Assembly: GCA_002284855.1 (NCBI GenBank)
Contig: CP015603.1
Location: forward strand, 806,001 to 870,000
Source of the DNA: Actinobacteria bacterium IMCC25003
GTDB taxonomy: Bacteria > Actinomycetota > Actinomycetes > Nanopelagicales > Nanopelagicaceae
Length of the DNA stretch: 64,000 nt
Reading direction: 5' to 3'
Shown in pieces: positions 25,875-37,437 of this stretch. The position numbers and the translations under genes are program-made. A model generated the notes under the pieces. The model was not told the origin of the DNA. It saw only the letters and a list, made by a program, of their open reading frames with translations, and searched no databases. Position 1 is the stretch's first letter, and every line of letters begins with the position of its first letter.

Positions 25875-27139
25875 AGTTCGAAAAAATCCAAGCACCCAAG
25901 GGTGTGCGCGAATATCTGCCTCCTGAATCCCAATCGTTCGAATGGGTTCGCGAGCAGTTGATAGCCCCTGCCAAGAGCGCTGGTTATCAATTGATGGAAC
26001 TTCCAGTATTTGAAGATACCAATCTCTTTAGCCGTGGCGTTGGTGAGTCGACAGATGTGGTCTCTAAAGAGATGTATACATTTGAAGATCGCGGAGGGCG
26101 TTCTATCACTTTGCGTCCCGAAGGAACTGCAGGTGTGATGCGTGCCGTCATTGAACAGAATCTCGATCGCGGACAGCTTCCTGTCAAGGTTTGGTATTCC
26201 GGTCAATTCTTCCGAGCAGAGCGACCACAAGCGGGCCGCTATCGGCAGTTCTATCAAGTGGGTATCGAGGCGATCGGTACCGAGGATCCCGCACTCGATG
26301 CTGAAGTTATTGCAATCGCGGATCGCGGCTTTAAGAATTTAGGGCTTAAGAACTATCGCCTTGAAATCACATCACTCGGTGATGCACAGTCACGCGCAGC
26401 TCATCGCGTAGATCTCCTTGCATACATCGAAGCTCTCGATCTCGATGAAGCAACAGCTGCGCGCGCTCAAATTAATCCATTGCGACTCTTCGACGATAAG
26501 CGTCCCGAGATGCAGAGCGCGATGGCTAAGGCGCCTCTCTTGCTCGACTACCTATCACCTGAATCTGCAGCCAACTTTGCTGCAGTACAGAAGTACCTCA
26601 CTGCAATGGGTATCGCCTTTGTGATCAATCCTCGAATGGTGCGAGGTCTGGATTACTACACAGGAACTACCTTCGAATTTGTTCATCCCGATCTTGGTGC
26701 TCAAAGTGGAATTGGTGGAGGCGGTCGGTACGACGGATTGATGGAGACTCTCGGTGGCCAATCTCTTTCAGGAATTGGTTTTGGACTTGGTGTAGATCGC
26801 GCCCTTCTGGCGGCGATAGCAGAATCGACAGTTCCTTCTCAAGAGTTCACCTCAGATTTATTCATCATTCCTTTGGGCGACGATGCGAAAGAGCAGTCCT
26901 TGGTACTTGCTCAAAACTTGCGGAATTCGGGTATTCAAACGGAGATTGCCTTCGGTGATCGCGCACTCAAGGGCGCTATGAAGGCTGCCGATAAGTCGGG
27001 TGCGCGATATGTCATCGTTCTTGGTGAATCTGAACTCAAAGAAGGCGTTATCGAACTCAAGAGAATGTCTGATGGGGTTACAACCTCCGTTAAGATTGGA
27101 CAATTACAGGAGGAATTACGGCGAACTCTCTCGTTGTAA
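25871..27139 (+). CDS. hisS: Histidyl-tRNA synthetase
   Basis: This 422-residue class II synthetase has motif 2 ([16 protein letters not shown]), the histidine-specific loops [12 protein letters not shown] and GGGGRYDGL, and a C-terminal anticodon-binding domain. The N-terminal [11 protein letters not shown] replaces the common GTxDxLP start but keeps the same layout. It is coupled to the upstream hydrolase by a 4-nt overlap. Length and motifs are ordinary, so cytoplasmic charging of tRNA-His is secure. Confidence 0.96.
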   Translation: MKFEKIQAPKGVREYLPPESQSFEWVREQLIAPAKSAGYQLMELPVFEDTNLFSRGVGESTDVVSKEMYTFEDRGGRSITLRPEGTAGVMRAVIEQNLDRGQLPVKVWYSGQFFRAERPQAGRYRQFYQVGIEAIGTEDPALDAEVIAIADRGFKNLGLKNYRLEITSLGDAQSRAAHRVDLLAYIEALDLDEATAARAQINPLRLFDDKRPEMQSAMAKAPLLLDYLSPESAANFAAVQKYLTAMGIAFVINPRMVRGLDYYTGTTFEFVHPDLGAQSGIGGGGRYDGLMETLGGQSLSGIGFGLGVDRALLAAIAESTVPSQEFTSDLFIIPLGDDAKEQSLVLAQNLRNSGIQTEIAFGDRALKGAMKAADKSGARYVIVLGESELKEGVIELKRMSDGVTTSVKIGQLQEELRRTLSL

Positions 27140-27169
27140 TCCACCATCATTTAAAGGCGGCTTTTCACA

Positions 27170-28909
27170 ATGTTAAGAAATCACGATGCAGGAGCGCTTC
27201 GCGCTTCTCACGCAGGTCAGACCGTAACCCTTGCTGGCTGGGTGGCCCGTCGACGTGACCACGGAGGAGTTGCCTTTATCGATCTCCGCGATGCAACCGG
27301 TTCGGTTCAAGTTGTTATCCGCGACGAGAAGATGGCCGGTCAACTCCGCGCAGAGTGGTGCCTCCAAATTACTGGTGAGGTGGCTCTTCGCCCTGCCGGA
27401 AATGAAAATTCAAATATTCCAACTGGCGCTATTGAAGTCATGGGCGATGACGTTGTCGTTCTCAGTGAATCTGCGCCACTTCCGTTTCCTGTTGATTCAG
27501 GAAGCGAAGTCGATATCTCCGAAGAAGTACGTCTTCGTTACCGTTACTTAGATCTACGACGCGAAGGTCCAGCTGCAAATTTACGTCTTCGCTCAAAGGT
27601 GACATCTGCAATTCGCAACGTCATGGAGAACCTTGAATTCCTCGAGATTGAAACTCCTTATCTCACTCGTTCCACACCCGAAGGTGCGCGTGACTTCTTA
27701 GTCCCTGTCCGTCTTCAGCCTGGAAGTTGGTATGCACTTCCACAGTCACCGCAGCTCTTTAAGCAACTTCTCATGGTTGCTGGTATGGAGCGCTACTACC
27801 AGATTGCACGTTGTTTCCGCGATGAAGATTTCCGTGCGGATCGTCAGCCGGAATTTACCCAGCTCGATATTGAAATGTCATTTATCGACCAGGCCGATAT
27901 CTTGGCTGTTGCTGAAAAGATTTTGGTCAAGGTGTGGAAGGAAGCTGTCGGATACGACATTCCAACTCCGATTAAACATATGACGTATGCCGATGCAATG
28001 GATAAGTACGGCTCTGATAAACCAGATCTTCGATTCGCATATGAACTCACAGAGGTAACTGATTTCTTCAAGGCAACTCCATTCCGTGTATTCCAAGCGC
28101 CCTATGTAGGCGCAGTTGTCATGCCTGGGGGAGCAGACTCTCCTCGACGCGAACTCGATACCTGGCAAGATTGGGCGAAGGCTCGTGGAGCAAAGGGAAT
28201 CGCCTACATTCTTGTAAATGCTGATGGAACTCTCGGTGGTCCAGTATCAAAGAATATTTCCGAGGAAGAGCAAGCAGGAATTGCTGCACTCGTTGGTGCA
28301 AAGCCAGGAGATGCAATCTTCTTCGCGGCCGGCGAACGTTCATCTTCCCAGCAACTTCTAGGTGCAGCTCGTCTTGAAATCGGAAAGCGTTGCAACCTCA
28401 TTAACCAAGGCGCTTGGGAATTCGTATGGGTTGTCGATGCTCCCATGTTTGAACCAACTGACAATGGTGGATGGACTGCGGTGCACCACCCATTCACGGG
28501 TCCAAAGCCGGAATTTGCTTCGACATTTAAATCAGATCCTGCATCTGCACTCGCTTATGCATATGACATTGTTCTTAACGGTACTGAACTCGGCGGCGGA
28601 TCTATTCGTATCCACGATCGCAATATCCAGAAGGATGTCTTCACCGTTATCGGTCTCTCTGATGAAGAAGCGCAGAGCAAGTTTGGCTTCCTCCTCGAAG
28701 CATTTAATTACGGTCCACCTCCACATGGCGGAATCGCCCTTGGTCTCGATCGCGTATGTGCGCTTCTCACCGGCTCTGATTCAATTCGTGAGGTGATTGC
28801 ATTTCCTAAGACAGCAAGCGGTGGTGACCCACTTACCGGTGCACCAACTCCGATTACTCCTGCGCAACGAAAGGAAGCTGCCATCGATTGGACTCCTCCG
28901 AAGGAGTAA
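27170..28909 (+). CDS. aspS: Aspartyl-tRNA synthetase
   Basis: This 579-residue bacterial-type enzyme has an N-terminal OB fold ([14 protein letters not shown]), the catalytic core with [18 protein letters not shown] (motif 2), the GAD insertion domain and C-terminal GIALGLDR (motif 3). An AAAGGCGG ribosome site at 27153-27160 lies 9 nt before the ATG. It may charge only tRNA-Asp or also tRNA-Asn; this cannot be decided without knowing whether asnS or gatCAB exist elsewhere. Confidence 0.96.
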   Translation: MLRNHDAGALRASHAGQTVTLAGWVARRRDHGGVAFIDLRDATGSVQVVIRDEKMAGQLRAEWCLQITGEVALRPAGNENSNIPTGAIEVMGDDVVVLSESAPLPFPVDSGSEVDISEEVRLRYRYLDLRREGPAANLRLRSKVTSAIRNVMENLEFLEIETPYLTRSTPEGARDFLVPVRLQPGSWYALPQSPQLFKQLLMVAGMERYYQIARCFRDEDFRADRQPEFTQLDIEMSFIDQADILAVAEKILVKVWKEAVGYDIPTPIKHMTYADAMDKYGSDKPDLRFAYELTEVTDFFKATPFRVFQAPYVGAVVMPGGADSPRRELDTWQDWAKARGAKGIAYILVNADGTLGGPVSKNISEEEQAGIAALVGAKPGDAIFFAAGERSSSQQLLGAARLEIGKRCNLINQGAWEFVWVVDAPMFEPTDNGGWTAVHHPFTGPKPEFASTFKSDPASALAYAYDIVLNGTELGGGSIRIHDRNIQKDVFTVIGLSDEEAQSKFGFLLEAFNYGPPPHGGIALGLDRVCALLTGSDSIREVIAFPKTASGGDPLTGAPTPITPAQRKEAAIDWTPPKE

Positions 28910-28927
28910 GTCAGGTAGGCTAACAAC

Positions 28928-29284
28928 ATGGGTCCAGGCGGAATCGCAACAATCATTGCAGCGGCATCTCTCTTTGTTATCGCTGTAGCTATCGCATATA
29001 CAGTCCTTCGCGTCAGTAAATTCATCGACGAGGCGAAGACTTCGCTCAAGGCATTCACTGATGACACAACTCCGCTCTTAACTGAATCAACTCGCACCCT
29101 CGAGCTCATCAATGGTCCCCTCGAAAGTTTTGCAAAGATCACCAAGAACGTAGAAGAAGTCACTTCAAAGGTAACCGGCGCTACTACCGGTTTTATGGAA
29201 AGCCCTACAGGACGAGTCGCTGGAGCCCTTCTTGGTGCTGCAACCCTCAGCAAGGGCCGCAAGTCGAAGAAAAAATCTGACTAG
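28928..29284 (+). CDS. DUF948-like small membrane protein
   Basis: This 118-residue protein has one N-terminal membrane helix (about 5-25), a helical stretch and a Lys-rich tail. The arrangement resembles DUF948 proteins that sit before alaS in many Actinobacteria. A TAGGCT at 28916-28921 lies 6 nt before the ATG, giving a candidate leaderless transcript. The alaS GTG start overlaps its stop codon by one base. No function is known; an envelope role is only suggested by topology. Confidence 0.72.
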   Translation: MGPGGIATIIAAASLFVIAVAIAYTVLRVSKFIDEAKTSLKAFTDDTTPLLTESTRTLELINGPLESFAKITKNVEEVTSKVTGATTGFMESPTGRVAGALLGAATLSKGRKSKKKSD

Positions 29285-31959
29285 TGGAATCCGCCGAGAT
29301 CCGTTCGCGCTGGCTGCGCTTCTTTGAATCCGAGAACCGACAAGGTCTTACTCACACAGTTGTTCCCTCTGCTTCTCTCATTGCCGATGATCCCAACCTC
29401 CTCTTGGTCAATGCGGGCATGGTGCCATTTAAGCCATTCTTCCTCGGAGAAGTAACTCCTCCATATAAGCGTGCAACATCAGTGCAGAAGTGTGTCCGCA
29501 CCTTAGATATTGATGAAGTGGGTAAGACAACTCGCCATGCATCCTTCTTCCAAATGTGCGGAAACTTCTCCTTTGGTGATTACTTCAAGGAAGGCGCAAT
29601 CTCTCTTGCGTGGGAACTTCTGACACGTCCCATCGCAGATGGTGGTTATGGATTTCCTGAAGAACGTCTATGGGTAACTGTCTACCTCGACGACGATGAG
29701 GCAGCAGATATCTGGCATAAGAAGATTGGAATTCCACGCGAGCGTATCCAACGCCGCGATATGGCAGATAACTTCTGGTCGATGGGCGTCCCAGGGCCAT
29801 GCGGACCTTGCTCTGAGATTTATTACGATCGCGGCCCTGAATACGGTGTCGAAGGCGGACCTATCGCTGATGAGAATCGTTACATGGAAGTCTGGAACCT
29901 GGTCTTCATGCAGAACGAACGCGGTGCAGGCGGCGGTAAAGATGGTTATCCAATTCTCGGCGAACTTCCTGCAAAGAGTATTGATACAGGTTTAGGTCTC
30001 GAACGTACTGCTGCCTTACTGCAAGGCGTTGAGAATATTTATGAGATCGATACAACGATGCAGATTCTCAAGAAGGCTTCTGCTCTCGCTGGTGTTAATT
30101 ACGGAAAATCGCAGAACACAGATGTTTCACTTCGCGTCGTTGCAGATCACGCACGCACATCAGCGATGCTTATTGGTGACGGAGTTACACCAGGTAATGA
30201 AGGACGTGGTTACGTTCTTCGCCGCATGATGCGTCGCACAATTCGCAATATGCGCCTCATGGGCGTCAATGACCCAATCATGTCTGAACTCACCGTTGCG
30301 GCAATAGGAGCGATGGGCCCTCAGTACCCAGAACTCATTGCAGATCAGAAACGAATTCTTGCCGTCTCTGTAGCTGAAGAAGAGTCCTTCCTTCAAACAC
30401 TTAAGGCCGGTACCCAGATCTTTGATCTCGCATCAACACAGTTGAAATCAAGTAAGAAGAGCGTGCTTCCTGGTGAAGAAGTTTTCAAACTTCACGATAC
30501 CTATGGTTTCCCATTTGATCTCACTCTCGAAATGGCGCGCGAAGAGGGTCTTGAAGTCGATGAAGATGGTTTCCGTCGACTCATGAATGAACAACGCGAT
30601 CGCGCTAAAGCTGATGCCAAGGCGAAGAAGAGTGGACACACAGATCTCTCTGAGTACAAGAAGATCGCAGATTCCAAGGGTGCATCCTCATTTGTTGGCT
30701 ACACACACAATGAGACCGAGTCAACGATTAACGGAATCCTGGTCGATGGCCTGAGCGTTGCCTCAGCTATCTCTGGTCAAGATGTTGAAATCGTTCTCGA
30801 TCGCACTCCGTTTTATGCAGAAGGTGGCGGACAGCTCGCTGATGGCGGACGAATTACACTCTCGACCGGCGCAGTCATTGAGATTGAAGATGTACAGACT
30901 CCAGTGAATGGTCTTTCGGTTCACCGTGGTCGAGTTATCTCAGGTGAGGTAACAACCGGATCGCAGGCTCTTGCAGCAATTGATCTGGAACGTCGCCACG
31001 CTATTTCTCGTGCACACACTGCAACACATATGGTGCATAAGGCTTTCCGTGAAATTCTAGGAGAAACCGCTACTCAAGCTGGTTCGGAGAACTCTCCAGG
31101 CCGTTTCCGTTTTGACTTCCCATCAACAGGCGCTGTTCCTGATTCAGTTCTCAACGAGGTGGAATCACGAGTTAACACACTCTTGCTTGATAACTTGGCA
31201 GTTACCGCTGAGACAATGACACAAGATGCCGCAAAGAAGATTGGCGCGATGGCGCTCTTCGGGGAAAAGTATGGCGACCAGGTGCGTGTTGTCAGCGTTG
31301 GAGATTGGGCTCGCGAACTCTGCGGTGGAACACACGTCGAGCGTTCAGGCCAACTGGGTGTCGTCAAGCTCTTGAGCGAATCATCAGTCGGCGCTGGTGT
31401 TCGTCGCGTTGAAGCACTTGTGGGCGTCGATGCCTACAAGTTCCTGGCGCGCGAACATGTACTTCTTAATTCGCTCACTGAAATTATCAAGGGCGCTCGT
31501 ACTGAAGAGCTTCCAGAACGAATCTCTGACCTTCTCAATAAGATCAAAGATATCGAGAAGGAACTAGCCTCTGTCCGTTCTGCTCAAGCGATGGGCCAGA
31601 TTGGTGCTCTTGCAGATTCAGCACAGTTGCTCAATGGAACATCAACTGTGACAGCAGTACTTCCCGATGGAATTACTGGTGATGATCTTCGCAAGATTGC
31701 TCTCGATCTCAAAGCTCGTGCAACGCAATCAGCGATTGCACTCATCAGCTCAAATGATGGAAAGCCTGTCTTGGTTGTAGCAGTAAGTGATGCGGCAAAG
31801 ACAGCTGGCCTTAAAGCTGGAGCGCTTGTGAAGATCGGTTCAACCATCTTGGGTGGTGGCGGAGGCGGTAAAGATGATTTCGCACAAGGTGGCGGAACTG
31901 ACGCATCCAAGTCACAAGCTGCTCTCATCGCTATCGCCGATTCAATATCTGGTAAGTAA
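29284..31959 (+). CDS. alaS: Alanyl-tRNA synthetase
   Basis: This complete 891-residue enzyme begins with GTG at 29284, overlapping the preceding stop. It has the catalytic domain (motif 2 region [16 protein letters not shown]), the tRNA-recognition segment, the editing domain with HTATH and CGGTH metal ligands, and a C-terminal C-Ala domain with the usual GGGGGGKDD stretch. It charges tRNA-Ala and clears Ser/Gly misacylation. It heads the alaS-ruvX-mltG-aroE run conserved in Actinobacteria. Confidence 0.97.
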   Translation: MESAEIRSRWLRFFESENRQGLTHTVVPSASLIADDPNLLLVNAGMVPFKPFFLGEVTPPYKRATSVQKCVRTLDIDEVGKTTRHASFFQMCGNFSFGDYFKEGAISLAWELLTRPIADGGYGFPEERLWVTVYLDDDEAADIWHKKIGIPRERIQRRDMADNFWSMGVPGPCGPCSEIYYDRGPEYGVEGGPIADENRYMEVWNLVFMQNERGAGGGKDGYPILGELPAKSIDTGLGLERTAALLQGVENIYEIDTTMQILKKASALAGVNYGKSQNTDVSLRVVADHARTSAMLIGDGVTPGNEGRGYVLRRMMRRTIRNMRLMGVNDPIMSELTVAAIGAMGPQYPELIADQKRILAVSVAEEESFLQTLKAGTQIFDLASTQLKSSKKSVLPGEEVFKLHDTYGFPFDLTLEMAREEGLEVDEDGFRRLMNEQRDRAKADAKAKKSGHTDLSEYKKIADSKGASSFVGYTHNETESTINGILVDGLSVASAISGQDVEIVLDRTPFYAEGGGQLADGGRITLSTGAVIEIEDVQTPVNGLSVHRGRVISGEVTTGSQALAAIDLERRHAISRAHTATHMVHKAFREILGETATQAGSENSPGRFRFDFPSTGAVPDSVLNEVESRVNTLLLDNLAVTAETMTQDAAKKIGAMALFGEKYGDQVRVVSVGDWARELCGGTHVERSGQLGVVKLLSESSVGAGVRRVEALVGVDAYKFLAREHVLLNSLTEIIKGARTEELPERISDLLNKIKDIEKELASVRSAQAMGQIGALADSAQLLNGTSTVTAVLPDGITGDDLRKIALDLKARATQSAIALISSNDGKPVLVVAVSDAAKTAGLKAGALVKIGSTILGGGGGGKDDFAQGGGTDASKSQAALIAIADSISGK

Positions 31960-31964
31960 TTGTG

Positions 31965-32384
31965 ATGCGAGGCCGACGTATCGCCTTCGATTATGGGGAT
32001 GTGCGTACAGGTGTAGCACTCTGTGACCCAGATGGAATTCTCGCCTCACCGCTCTGCGTCCTCGAGACTCAATCAAAGAACTTCAGCGAGGAAATTTCGG
32101 AGCTCTTAAGAGAGTATGAACCAATCCGAATTTTCGTGGGTAAACCTCTCAATATGTCCGGAAGTGCGGGGGAGAGCGCAGCAAAGGTCGATGCATTTAT
32201 CGAGAAGCTTTCTTCACTCTCAGACCTTCCGATTCAACTTATCGACGAACGACTCTCGACCGTGAGTGCACAGAAGAAGTTGAAAGAGGCGGGAATTTCC
32301 AGTAGAGATTCAAAATCGTTGATAGATGCGATGGCAGCTGTTGCAATTCTTGAACAGGGGCTTCTCAGTGAAAATCTGGAATAA
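31965..32384 (+). CDS. ruvX: YqgF/RuvX RNase H-fold nuclease
   Basis: The protein has 139 residues from ATG 31965 (a GTG directly before it at 31962 is also possible). The RNase H-like acidic residues are in FDYGDVRTG, near IDERLST, and in DAMAAVAILE. The family is a putative Holliday junction resolvase that acts in 16S rRNA 5' processing in E. coli. The canonical position between alaS and mltG supports the call. Its last 17 nt overlap the mltG start. Confidence 0.9.
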   Translation: MRGRRIAFDYGDVRTGVALCDPDGILASPLCVLETQSKNFSEEISELLREYEPIRIFVGKPLNMSGSAGESAAKVDAFIEKLSSLSDLPIQLIDERLSTVSAQKKLKEAGISSRDSKSLIDAMAAVAILEQGLLSENLE

Positions 32385-33405
32385 CTCGCCACTATTCAGA
32401 GTAATAACGGCACTTTTTCTTCTGTGTGCAGTAACGCTATCGCTCCACTTCGTACGCGTGCCCGGCAGTGGAGCGCCAGATTTTCCATGCGGTTCTCCAT
32501 CGCAGAGTAAAGCCACTATCAATATCGCATCAGGAGAGACCGGTTCTCAGATCGCCCACTCCCTCTTTTCTGCAGGGGTCGTGAAATCTTCCGAGTCATA
32601 CTTCAGGGTCGCTGTAGGAGATGCGCGCTCACAAAAGGTTGCTCCAGGAAATCATGAGATTGATTTACATATCTGTGCCACCGAAGCACTGACGCAACTT
32701 CTTGATTCATCTCGTATTACAGGACTCATCAATATCACCGAAGGCGCTTGGCTCAGTGAAATTCTGCCGCAGTTCTATGCTGCGCAATTCTCGAAAACGG
32801 ATGTGTCATCAGCTCTCAACTCACTTTCGAAGCCTTCCGGTTTTACATCAATCGAAGGACTTCTTTTTCCTGCACAATACAGTTTCGCAAGCGGTACTCC
32901 GGCAAAGATGGCCCTACAGAGCATGGTCGATCGAGCTGTACGAGAGATGAAAGAGGCAGGAATCTTCTCCTCTAAGGAGAAGTTCACACCACAACAACTA
33001 TTGATTATTGCCTCATTAGTTCAAGCTGAGGGAAATACCGAGGATTTTTCAAAGATTTCACAGGTGATTCGTAATCGCCTGACCAAGGGAATGCCGCTGC
33101 AATTCGACTCCACAGTTCATTATGTGAAGAAATCACGCGGAAGCGTCTTCTTGAGCACTCAGTCGACTCTGATTTATTCTCCATACAACACCTATCGTCG
33201 CTATGGATTACCACCAGGACCGATCAATAATCCTGGGGCTGATGCGTTGCGCGCCGCTGTGAACCCAACGCCAGGTGATTGGTTATATTTCATCACTGTT
33301 GCACCTTTTGATACTCGTTACACAAGCGATATCAACCAGTTCAATGACTGGAAAGTTGAATATAAGAAGAACTTACGCGCAGGGAAATTTAGGGGTAAAA
33401 AGTGA
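32368..33405 (+). CDS. mltG: Endolytic murein transglycosylase (YceG family)
   Basis: I place the start at GTG 32368, giving 345 residues; the upstream in-frame ATG at 32326 would lengthen the overlap with ruvX to 59 nt, and an AGGGG site precedes the GTG. One membrane helix (about 10-27), a LysM-like domain, EGLLFPAQY at 163-171 and catalytic Glu221 in SLVQAEG follow, then the GLPPGPINNPG signature. The enzyme cuts nascent glycan strands and sets their length at the outer membrane face. It is slightly shorter than many homologues because the cytoplasmic N-terminus is reduced. Confidence 0.9.
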   Translation: MKIWNNSPLFRVITALFLLCAVTLSLHFVRVPGSGAPDFPCGSPSQSKATINIASGETGSQIAHSLFSAGVVKSSESYFRVAVGDARSQKVAPGNHEIDLHICATEALTQLLDSSRITGLINITEGAWLSEILPQFYAAQFSKTDVSSALNSLSKPSGFTSIEGLLFPAQYSFASGTPAKMALQSMVDRAVREMKEAGIFSSKEKFTPQQLLIIASLVQAEGNTEDFSKISQVIRNRLTKGMPLQFDSTVHYVKKSRGSVFLSTQSTLIYSPYNTYRRYGLPPGPINNPGADALRAAVNPTPGDWLYFITVAPFDTRYTSDINQFNDWKVEYKKNLRAGKFRGKK

Positions 33406-34211
33406 TACGAGGCGCAGTTCTAGGCTCACCGATTTCACATTCTCTTTCGCCTGTACTGCATAAGGCCGCCTTTGATTTCCTTGGTCTTGCCGGAAATTAT
33501 TCGGCGATAGAAGTGACTTCCGGAACTCTGCAAGAGTTTGTCGAAACTCGTGGACAGGAGTTTGATTACCTTTCACTCACGATGCCGCTAAAAGAAGAAG
33601 TTCTTTCACTCGATGTCGACACAGATGCACTGACCCAGCGAATTCAATCAGGAAATACCCTCGTCAATCGAGATGGGTCCTGGTCACTCACCAGTACAGA
33701 TGGGAGTGGTCTTGTTGCCGCCCTTGCTCATGCAGGCCTCACACAATTCGATTCCGTTTTGATACTTGGAGCCGGAGGTACCGCGCGCGCAGTGACTGGT
33801 GCCCTCGATTCATTAGCAACAAACCTTCATGTGCTTGGACGATCAAGTGTGCGACAAACGGCTCTCGAATCTGCCGTTATCCATTCTCGCTTCGAGTATC
33901 TCAAGTGGAGCGAGGACGTGGATTTCACTACCTATGACTTAGTCGTAAATACAACACCAGCGGGAGCGGCAGATCTCTTGGCTAACTCTCTTCAGCCAGG
34001 AATTTCTTCAACCCTCTTCGATGTGATTTATAAACCTTGGCCAACAGAGCTCGCACAGCGATGGAGCGATTGTGGTGGCAACGTCATCAATGGGTTAGAA
34101 CTTTTGTTGTATCAGGGGATTGACCAATTAGAGATTGTTCTTGAATCGTCGGTGAATCGAGCAGGTTTAGCCGATTACATTCGACCAATATTGCGTAAAG
34201 CTGCCGGTTAA
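33402..34211 (+). CDS. aroE: Shikimate dehydrogenase
   Basis: This 269-residue protein has the substrate-binding LGSPISHSLSPVLH, catalytic Lys in TMPLKEEV and the NADP Rossmann loop GAGGTARA. Catalytic Asp is in STDGSG. The GTG start overlaps the mltG stop (GTGA). It reduces 3-dehydroshikimate to shikimate. The other pathway genes, aroC, aroK, aroB and aroQ, follow after a small membrane peptidase gene, so most of the shikimate route is in one block. Confidence 0.93.
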   Translation: MIRGAVLGSPISHSLSPVLHKAAFDFLGLAGNYSAIEVTSGTLQEFVETRGQEFDYLSLTMPLKEEVLSLDVDTDALTQRIQSGNTLVNRDGSWSLTSTDGSGLVAALAHAGLTQFDSVLILGAGGTARAVTGALDSLATNLHVLGRSSVRQTALESAVIHSRFEYLKWSEDVDFTTYDLVVNTTPAGAADLLANSLQPGISSTLFDVIYKPWPTELAQRWSDCGGNVINGLELLLYQGIDQLEIVLESSVNRAGLADYIRPILRKAAG

Positions 34212-34258
34212 TTCACAGGAAGAGTTTGCATCACTCACGGGCTCGCTATCGTCGGTGA

Positions 34259-34639
34259 GTGGCGATCTCCCTACTTCTCTTCTCAATCGCCATTTTTGAT
34301 CTCAAACACCATCGCATTCCGAACTTCTCGCTCTTACTTCTCATCGTGATTTCAATACTGAGCGGAGTTCACGATTTCGACCTCATCTACCTTCTTCTCA
34401 TCTCAGTAGCCGTTGCCCTCTTCACTCTTCTTACAGGCTGTGGTTTTGGCGACTCGAAGCTCCTCATCATTCTTCTCGCCCTGGTAATTCCTCGATATCA
34501 AATCTCTCATTTCATATCAGCCGTTCTTCTAGCTTCATCCATTCTGGTTCTTTTGCATCTCATTAGATTTCGTTCCTTCCGAGGAGAAATAGCCTTTGCA
34601 CCGGCCCTCTGTGGTGCAGTTCTCGCGCTATCTCCCTGA
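34259..34639 (+). CDS. A24-type prepilin peptidase, catalytic half only
   Basis: The protein has 126 residues from GTG 34259, with about four membrane helices. It carries both catalytic aspartates of the A24 family: Asp14 in [10 protein letters not shown] and Asp65 in GFGD. The N-terminal methyltransferase half with its zinc cysteines is missing. A similar short gene lies near aroE in mycobacteria and streptomycetes, so this is conserved synteny. No pilin or type II/IV secretion gene lies in the window. A ribosome site is not obvious and the start is uncertain. Confidence 0.78.
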   Translation: MAISLLLFSIAIFDLKHHRIPNFSLLLLIVISILSGVHDFDLIYLLLISVAVALFTLLTGCGFGDSKLLIILLALVIPRYQISHFISAVLLASSILVLLHLIRFRSFRGEIAFAPALCGAVLALSP

Positions 34640-34691
34640 AGACAGTTGCAATGATGAGCGAGAATCTGGGTGTATCTGCCAGAATAGGCTC

Positions 34692-35873
34692 ATGCGTTGG
34701 ATTACAGCAGGTGAATCTCATGGCCAAGCCCTTTCCGCAATTATTGAGGGAATGCCTGCTCATGTTTCCATTACAACCCACGATATTGATTTCCACTTAG
34801 CGCGCCGTCGCCTTGGAGTCGGTCGCGGAGCAAGACAGAACTTTGAAGCAGATAAAGTCACAATCCTCGGTGGCGTTCGCTTAGGAGTAACACAGGGCGG
34901 ACCAATCTCTGTTCAAGTAGGAAACAGCGAATGGCCAAAGTGGGAAAAGGTCATGTCTGCAGATCCAGTTCCTGCGGATGAGATTGAAAACCTTGCACGC
35001 AACGCTCCACTTTCACGCCCACGTCCTGGCCACGCCGATCTCGTGGGTATGCAGAAATATGATTTTGATGATGCTCGCCCCATACTTGAACGCGCAAGCG
35101 CTCGTGAGACAGCAGCACGTGTAGCGCTCGGTGCGATAGCTCGTAATTTTCTCGAGCAGGCTGTCGGCATCACCATCTTGAGCCATGTTGTCTCGATTGG
35201 GTCCGTGCGTATTCCAGATTCGTATGCACTTCCTGCTGCGACAGATATGAATCGTATCGATGAAGATCCAGTGCGATGCACAGATCCTGCAACGTCAGCT
35301 CTGATGATTGCTGAAATTGAATCCGCTCACTCAGATGGTGACACTCTCGGTGGGGTCTGCGAAGTACTCGCCTACAACTTGCCACCAGGTCTTGGATCAC
35401 ATGTCCATTGGGATCGCAGACTCGATGCACGTTTGGCCGCTGCCATGATGGGAATTCAAGCGATTAAGGGCGTAGAAATCGGAGATGGTTTCAGAACTGC
35501 GACGCGTCGCGGTTCCGTTGCGCATGATGAGATTGAACGCGGTACAGATGGAGCTATCCATCGTCGCACAGATCGTGCAGGAGGAACTGAGGGCGGAATG
35601 TCCAACGGCGAAATCCTTCGTGTTTCAGTTGCGATGAAGCCAATCTCTACAGTTCCTAAGGCGCTCGATACGATTGATGTAAAGACTGGCGAAGCGGCAA
35701 AGGCAATCAATCAACGTTCTGATGTATGTGCAGTTCCTGCCGCTGGCGTTGTTGCAGAAGCGATGGCCGCACTCGTATTGGCAGAAGCGGTACTTGAAAA
35801 ATTCGGCGGTGATTCGGTGCAAGAAGTTCGCCGCAATTACGAGTCCTATATGAAGAATCTACGCTTCAAATAA
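34692..35873 (+). CDS. aroC: Chorismate synthase
   Basis: The protein has 393 residues from ATG 34692, where [11 protein letters not shown] matches the conserved family start; the longer in-frame opening at 34596 runs into the peptidase gene. The FMN-binding family signatures [18 protein letters not shown] and [15 protein letters not shown] are present. It converts EPSP to chorismate, the branch point also used by PabB in this window. aroK starts 5 nt after its stop. Confidence 0.95.
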   Translation: MRWITAGESHGQALSAIIEGMPAHVSITTHDIDFHLARRRLGVGRGARQNFEADKVTILGGVRLGVTQGGPISVQVGNSEWPKWEKVMSADPVPADEIENLARNAPLSRPRPGHADLVGMQKYDFDDARPILERASARETAARVALGAIARNFLEQAVGITILSHVVSIGSVRIPDSYALPAATDMNRIDEDPVRCTDPATSALMIAEIESAHSDGDTLGGVCEVLAYNLPPGLGSHVHWDRRLDARLAAAMMGIQAIKGVEIGDGFRTATRRGSVAHDEIERGTDGAIHRRTDRAGGTEGGMSNGEILRVSVAMKPISTVPKALDTIDVKTGEAAKAINQRSDVCAVPAAGVVAEAMAALVLAEAVLEKFGGDSVQEVRRNYESYMKNLRFK

Positions 35874-35878
35874 CTCTT

Positions 35879-36385
35879 ATGGCTCCTCGCGTAATTCTGA
35901 TCGGACCCATGGGTTCTGGAAAGACAACCATTGGTCAATTACTTGCGAGCGAGTTGGAAATTCCTTTTCGTGATACTGACCATGTCATCGAAGAGAAATC
36001 AGGAAAATCAGTCTCAGATATTTTTCTTGAAGATGGCGAAGATGAATTTCGCATCCTAGAGAAGAAGGTTCTTCGCGAAGAACTTCTCTCTGATGACACA
36101 GTCTTAGCTCTGGGCGGAGGCGCCCCCATCTCCATCGATGCACAATCGGCTCTTCGGGCAATTGCTTCACCGGTGGTGTACCTCGATATCTCACTAGCAA
36201 CGGTTGCACCGCGAATTGGCTTTAATAGAGATCGTCCCTTGCTTCTGCATAACCCTCGCGGTCAATGGCAGACACTCATGGAGGCTCGTCGCCCTATCTA
36301 TGAATCGATTGCTGATACGGTCATAGATGTGAATGACAAATCTGAGTCAGAGATCGTCTCTTTGATTTTGGAGGTAGTGAAATGA
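35879..36385 (+). CDS. aroK: Shikimate kinase
   Basis: This 168-residue P-loop kinase has Walker A GPMGSGKTT at 9-17, the shikimate-binding DTD and FRxLE region (DEFRILEKK), and the GGGAP segment. It phosphorylates shikimate to shikimate 3-phosphate. Its stop overlaps the aroB ATG by 4 nt. Length and motifs are ordinary. Confidence 0.94.
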   Translation: MAPRVILIGPMGSGKTTIGQLLASELEIPFRDTDHVIEEKSGKSVSDIFLEDGEDEFRILEKKVLREELLSDDTVLALGGGAPISIDAQSALRAIASPVVYLDISLATVAPRIGFNRDRPLLLHNPRGQWQTLMEARRPIYESIADTVIDVNDKSESEIVSLILEVVK

Positions 36386-37437
36386 AAACTATCCATATCT
36401 CCGCTGACCGCGAATACGATGTAAAGGTTGATGTTGATTTCACAGTTCAACTTTCAGATTTAGCGAGAGATAGAACTCGCGTTGCTATTGTATTTAGCGA
36501 ATCCATGAAGGCTCGAATTCCAACTTTCGACTCCGGAGATACCGAATATTTCTATCTTCCTATTCCAGATGGTGAAGCAGGAAAATCTGCATCAGTACTT
36601 GTTCACGCTTGGAATTGGTTGGGTGCAGCAGGTTTCACTCGCACAGACTTAATCGTGGGCATCGGCGGGGGAGCAGTAACAGATTTCGCTGGATATCTTG
36701 CAGCAAGCTGGCTCCGTGGTATTGATTGGGTCGCTATTCCTACAACTATTGCAGGTATGGTCGATGCCGCAGTGGGAGGGAAGACTGGGATAAATAGCGA
36801 TTACGGTAAGAATCTCATTGGGGCTTTTCATTCACCGATTTCCGTTCTGATTGATCCCGTCTGGCTTGAAACTCTTTCAGATAGAGATTTCGCAGCGGGA
36901 TTAGCTGAAGTGGTGAAGTGTGGCTTTATCCGCGATCAGAGGATCCTCGATCTTATGCACGCGAAGACTCTTCACGATATTCGTTCTTCACGAGAGGTGA
37001 CACTCGAACTCATCGAGAGATCAGTGGCAGTGAAAGCCCTCGTGGTCTCTGGTGATTTCAAAGAGAGCTTCGATCGCGAAATTCTCAATTACGGACATAC
37101 TTTCGGCCATGCGGTAGAACTTCTCTCTAAGTATTCTTTGCGCCATGGAGAATGCGTCTCCATCGGGATGGCGTATATCGCGTATCTCAGTGAGCGTTTA
37201 GGAATCATCTCTTCTGATATTCGCGCTCTGCATATCGAAACTCTTTCAGGGCTAGGACTACCAATCTCCTACAAAGGAGCTGAATGGCCAGAGTTACTTG
37301 CTGCAATGAAAGTTGATAAGAAGAGTCGTGGAAATACATTACGTTTCGTGGTGATTACCGAGGTGGGCAAGACACAGCGCCTGGAGAACCCAATTGAAAG
37401 CGAGCTTTACGCAGCATATGAGAGGCTTTGCCAATGA
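36382..37437 (+). CDS. aroB: 3-dehydroquinate synthase
   Basis: This 351-residue NAD- and metal-dependent enzyme has the GGGAVTDFAGYLA nucleotide motif, AVGGKTGIN, and metal ligands in LAEVVKCG and NYGHTFGHAVE. It cyclises DAHP to 3-dehydroquinate, the second step of the shikimate route. It overlaps aroK and aroQ by 4 nt each, so the genes are translationally coupled. No DAHP synthase is in the window. Confidence 0.95.
   Translation: MKTIHISADREYDVKVDVDFTVQLSDLARDRTRVAIVFSESMKARIPTFDSGDTEYFYLPIPDGEAGKSASVLVHAWNWLGAAGFTRTDLIVGIGGGAVTDFAGYLAASWLRGIDWVAIPTTIAGMVDAAVGGKTGINSDYGKNLIGAFHSPISVLIDPVWLETLSDRDFAAGLAEVVKCGFIRDQRILDLMHAKTLHDIRSSREVTLELIERSVAVKALVVSGDFKESFDREILNYGHTFGHAVELLSKYSLRHGECVSIGMAYIAYLSERLGIISSDIRALHIETLSGLGLPISYKGAEWPELLAAMKVDKKSRGNTLRFVVITEVGKTQRLENPIESELYAAYERLCQ

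Noticed and set aside
34685-34690. TAGGCT just before aroC as a leaderless -10
   Set aside because: It ends only 1 nt before the conserved start ATG at 34692, so transcription would begin inside the gene.
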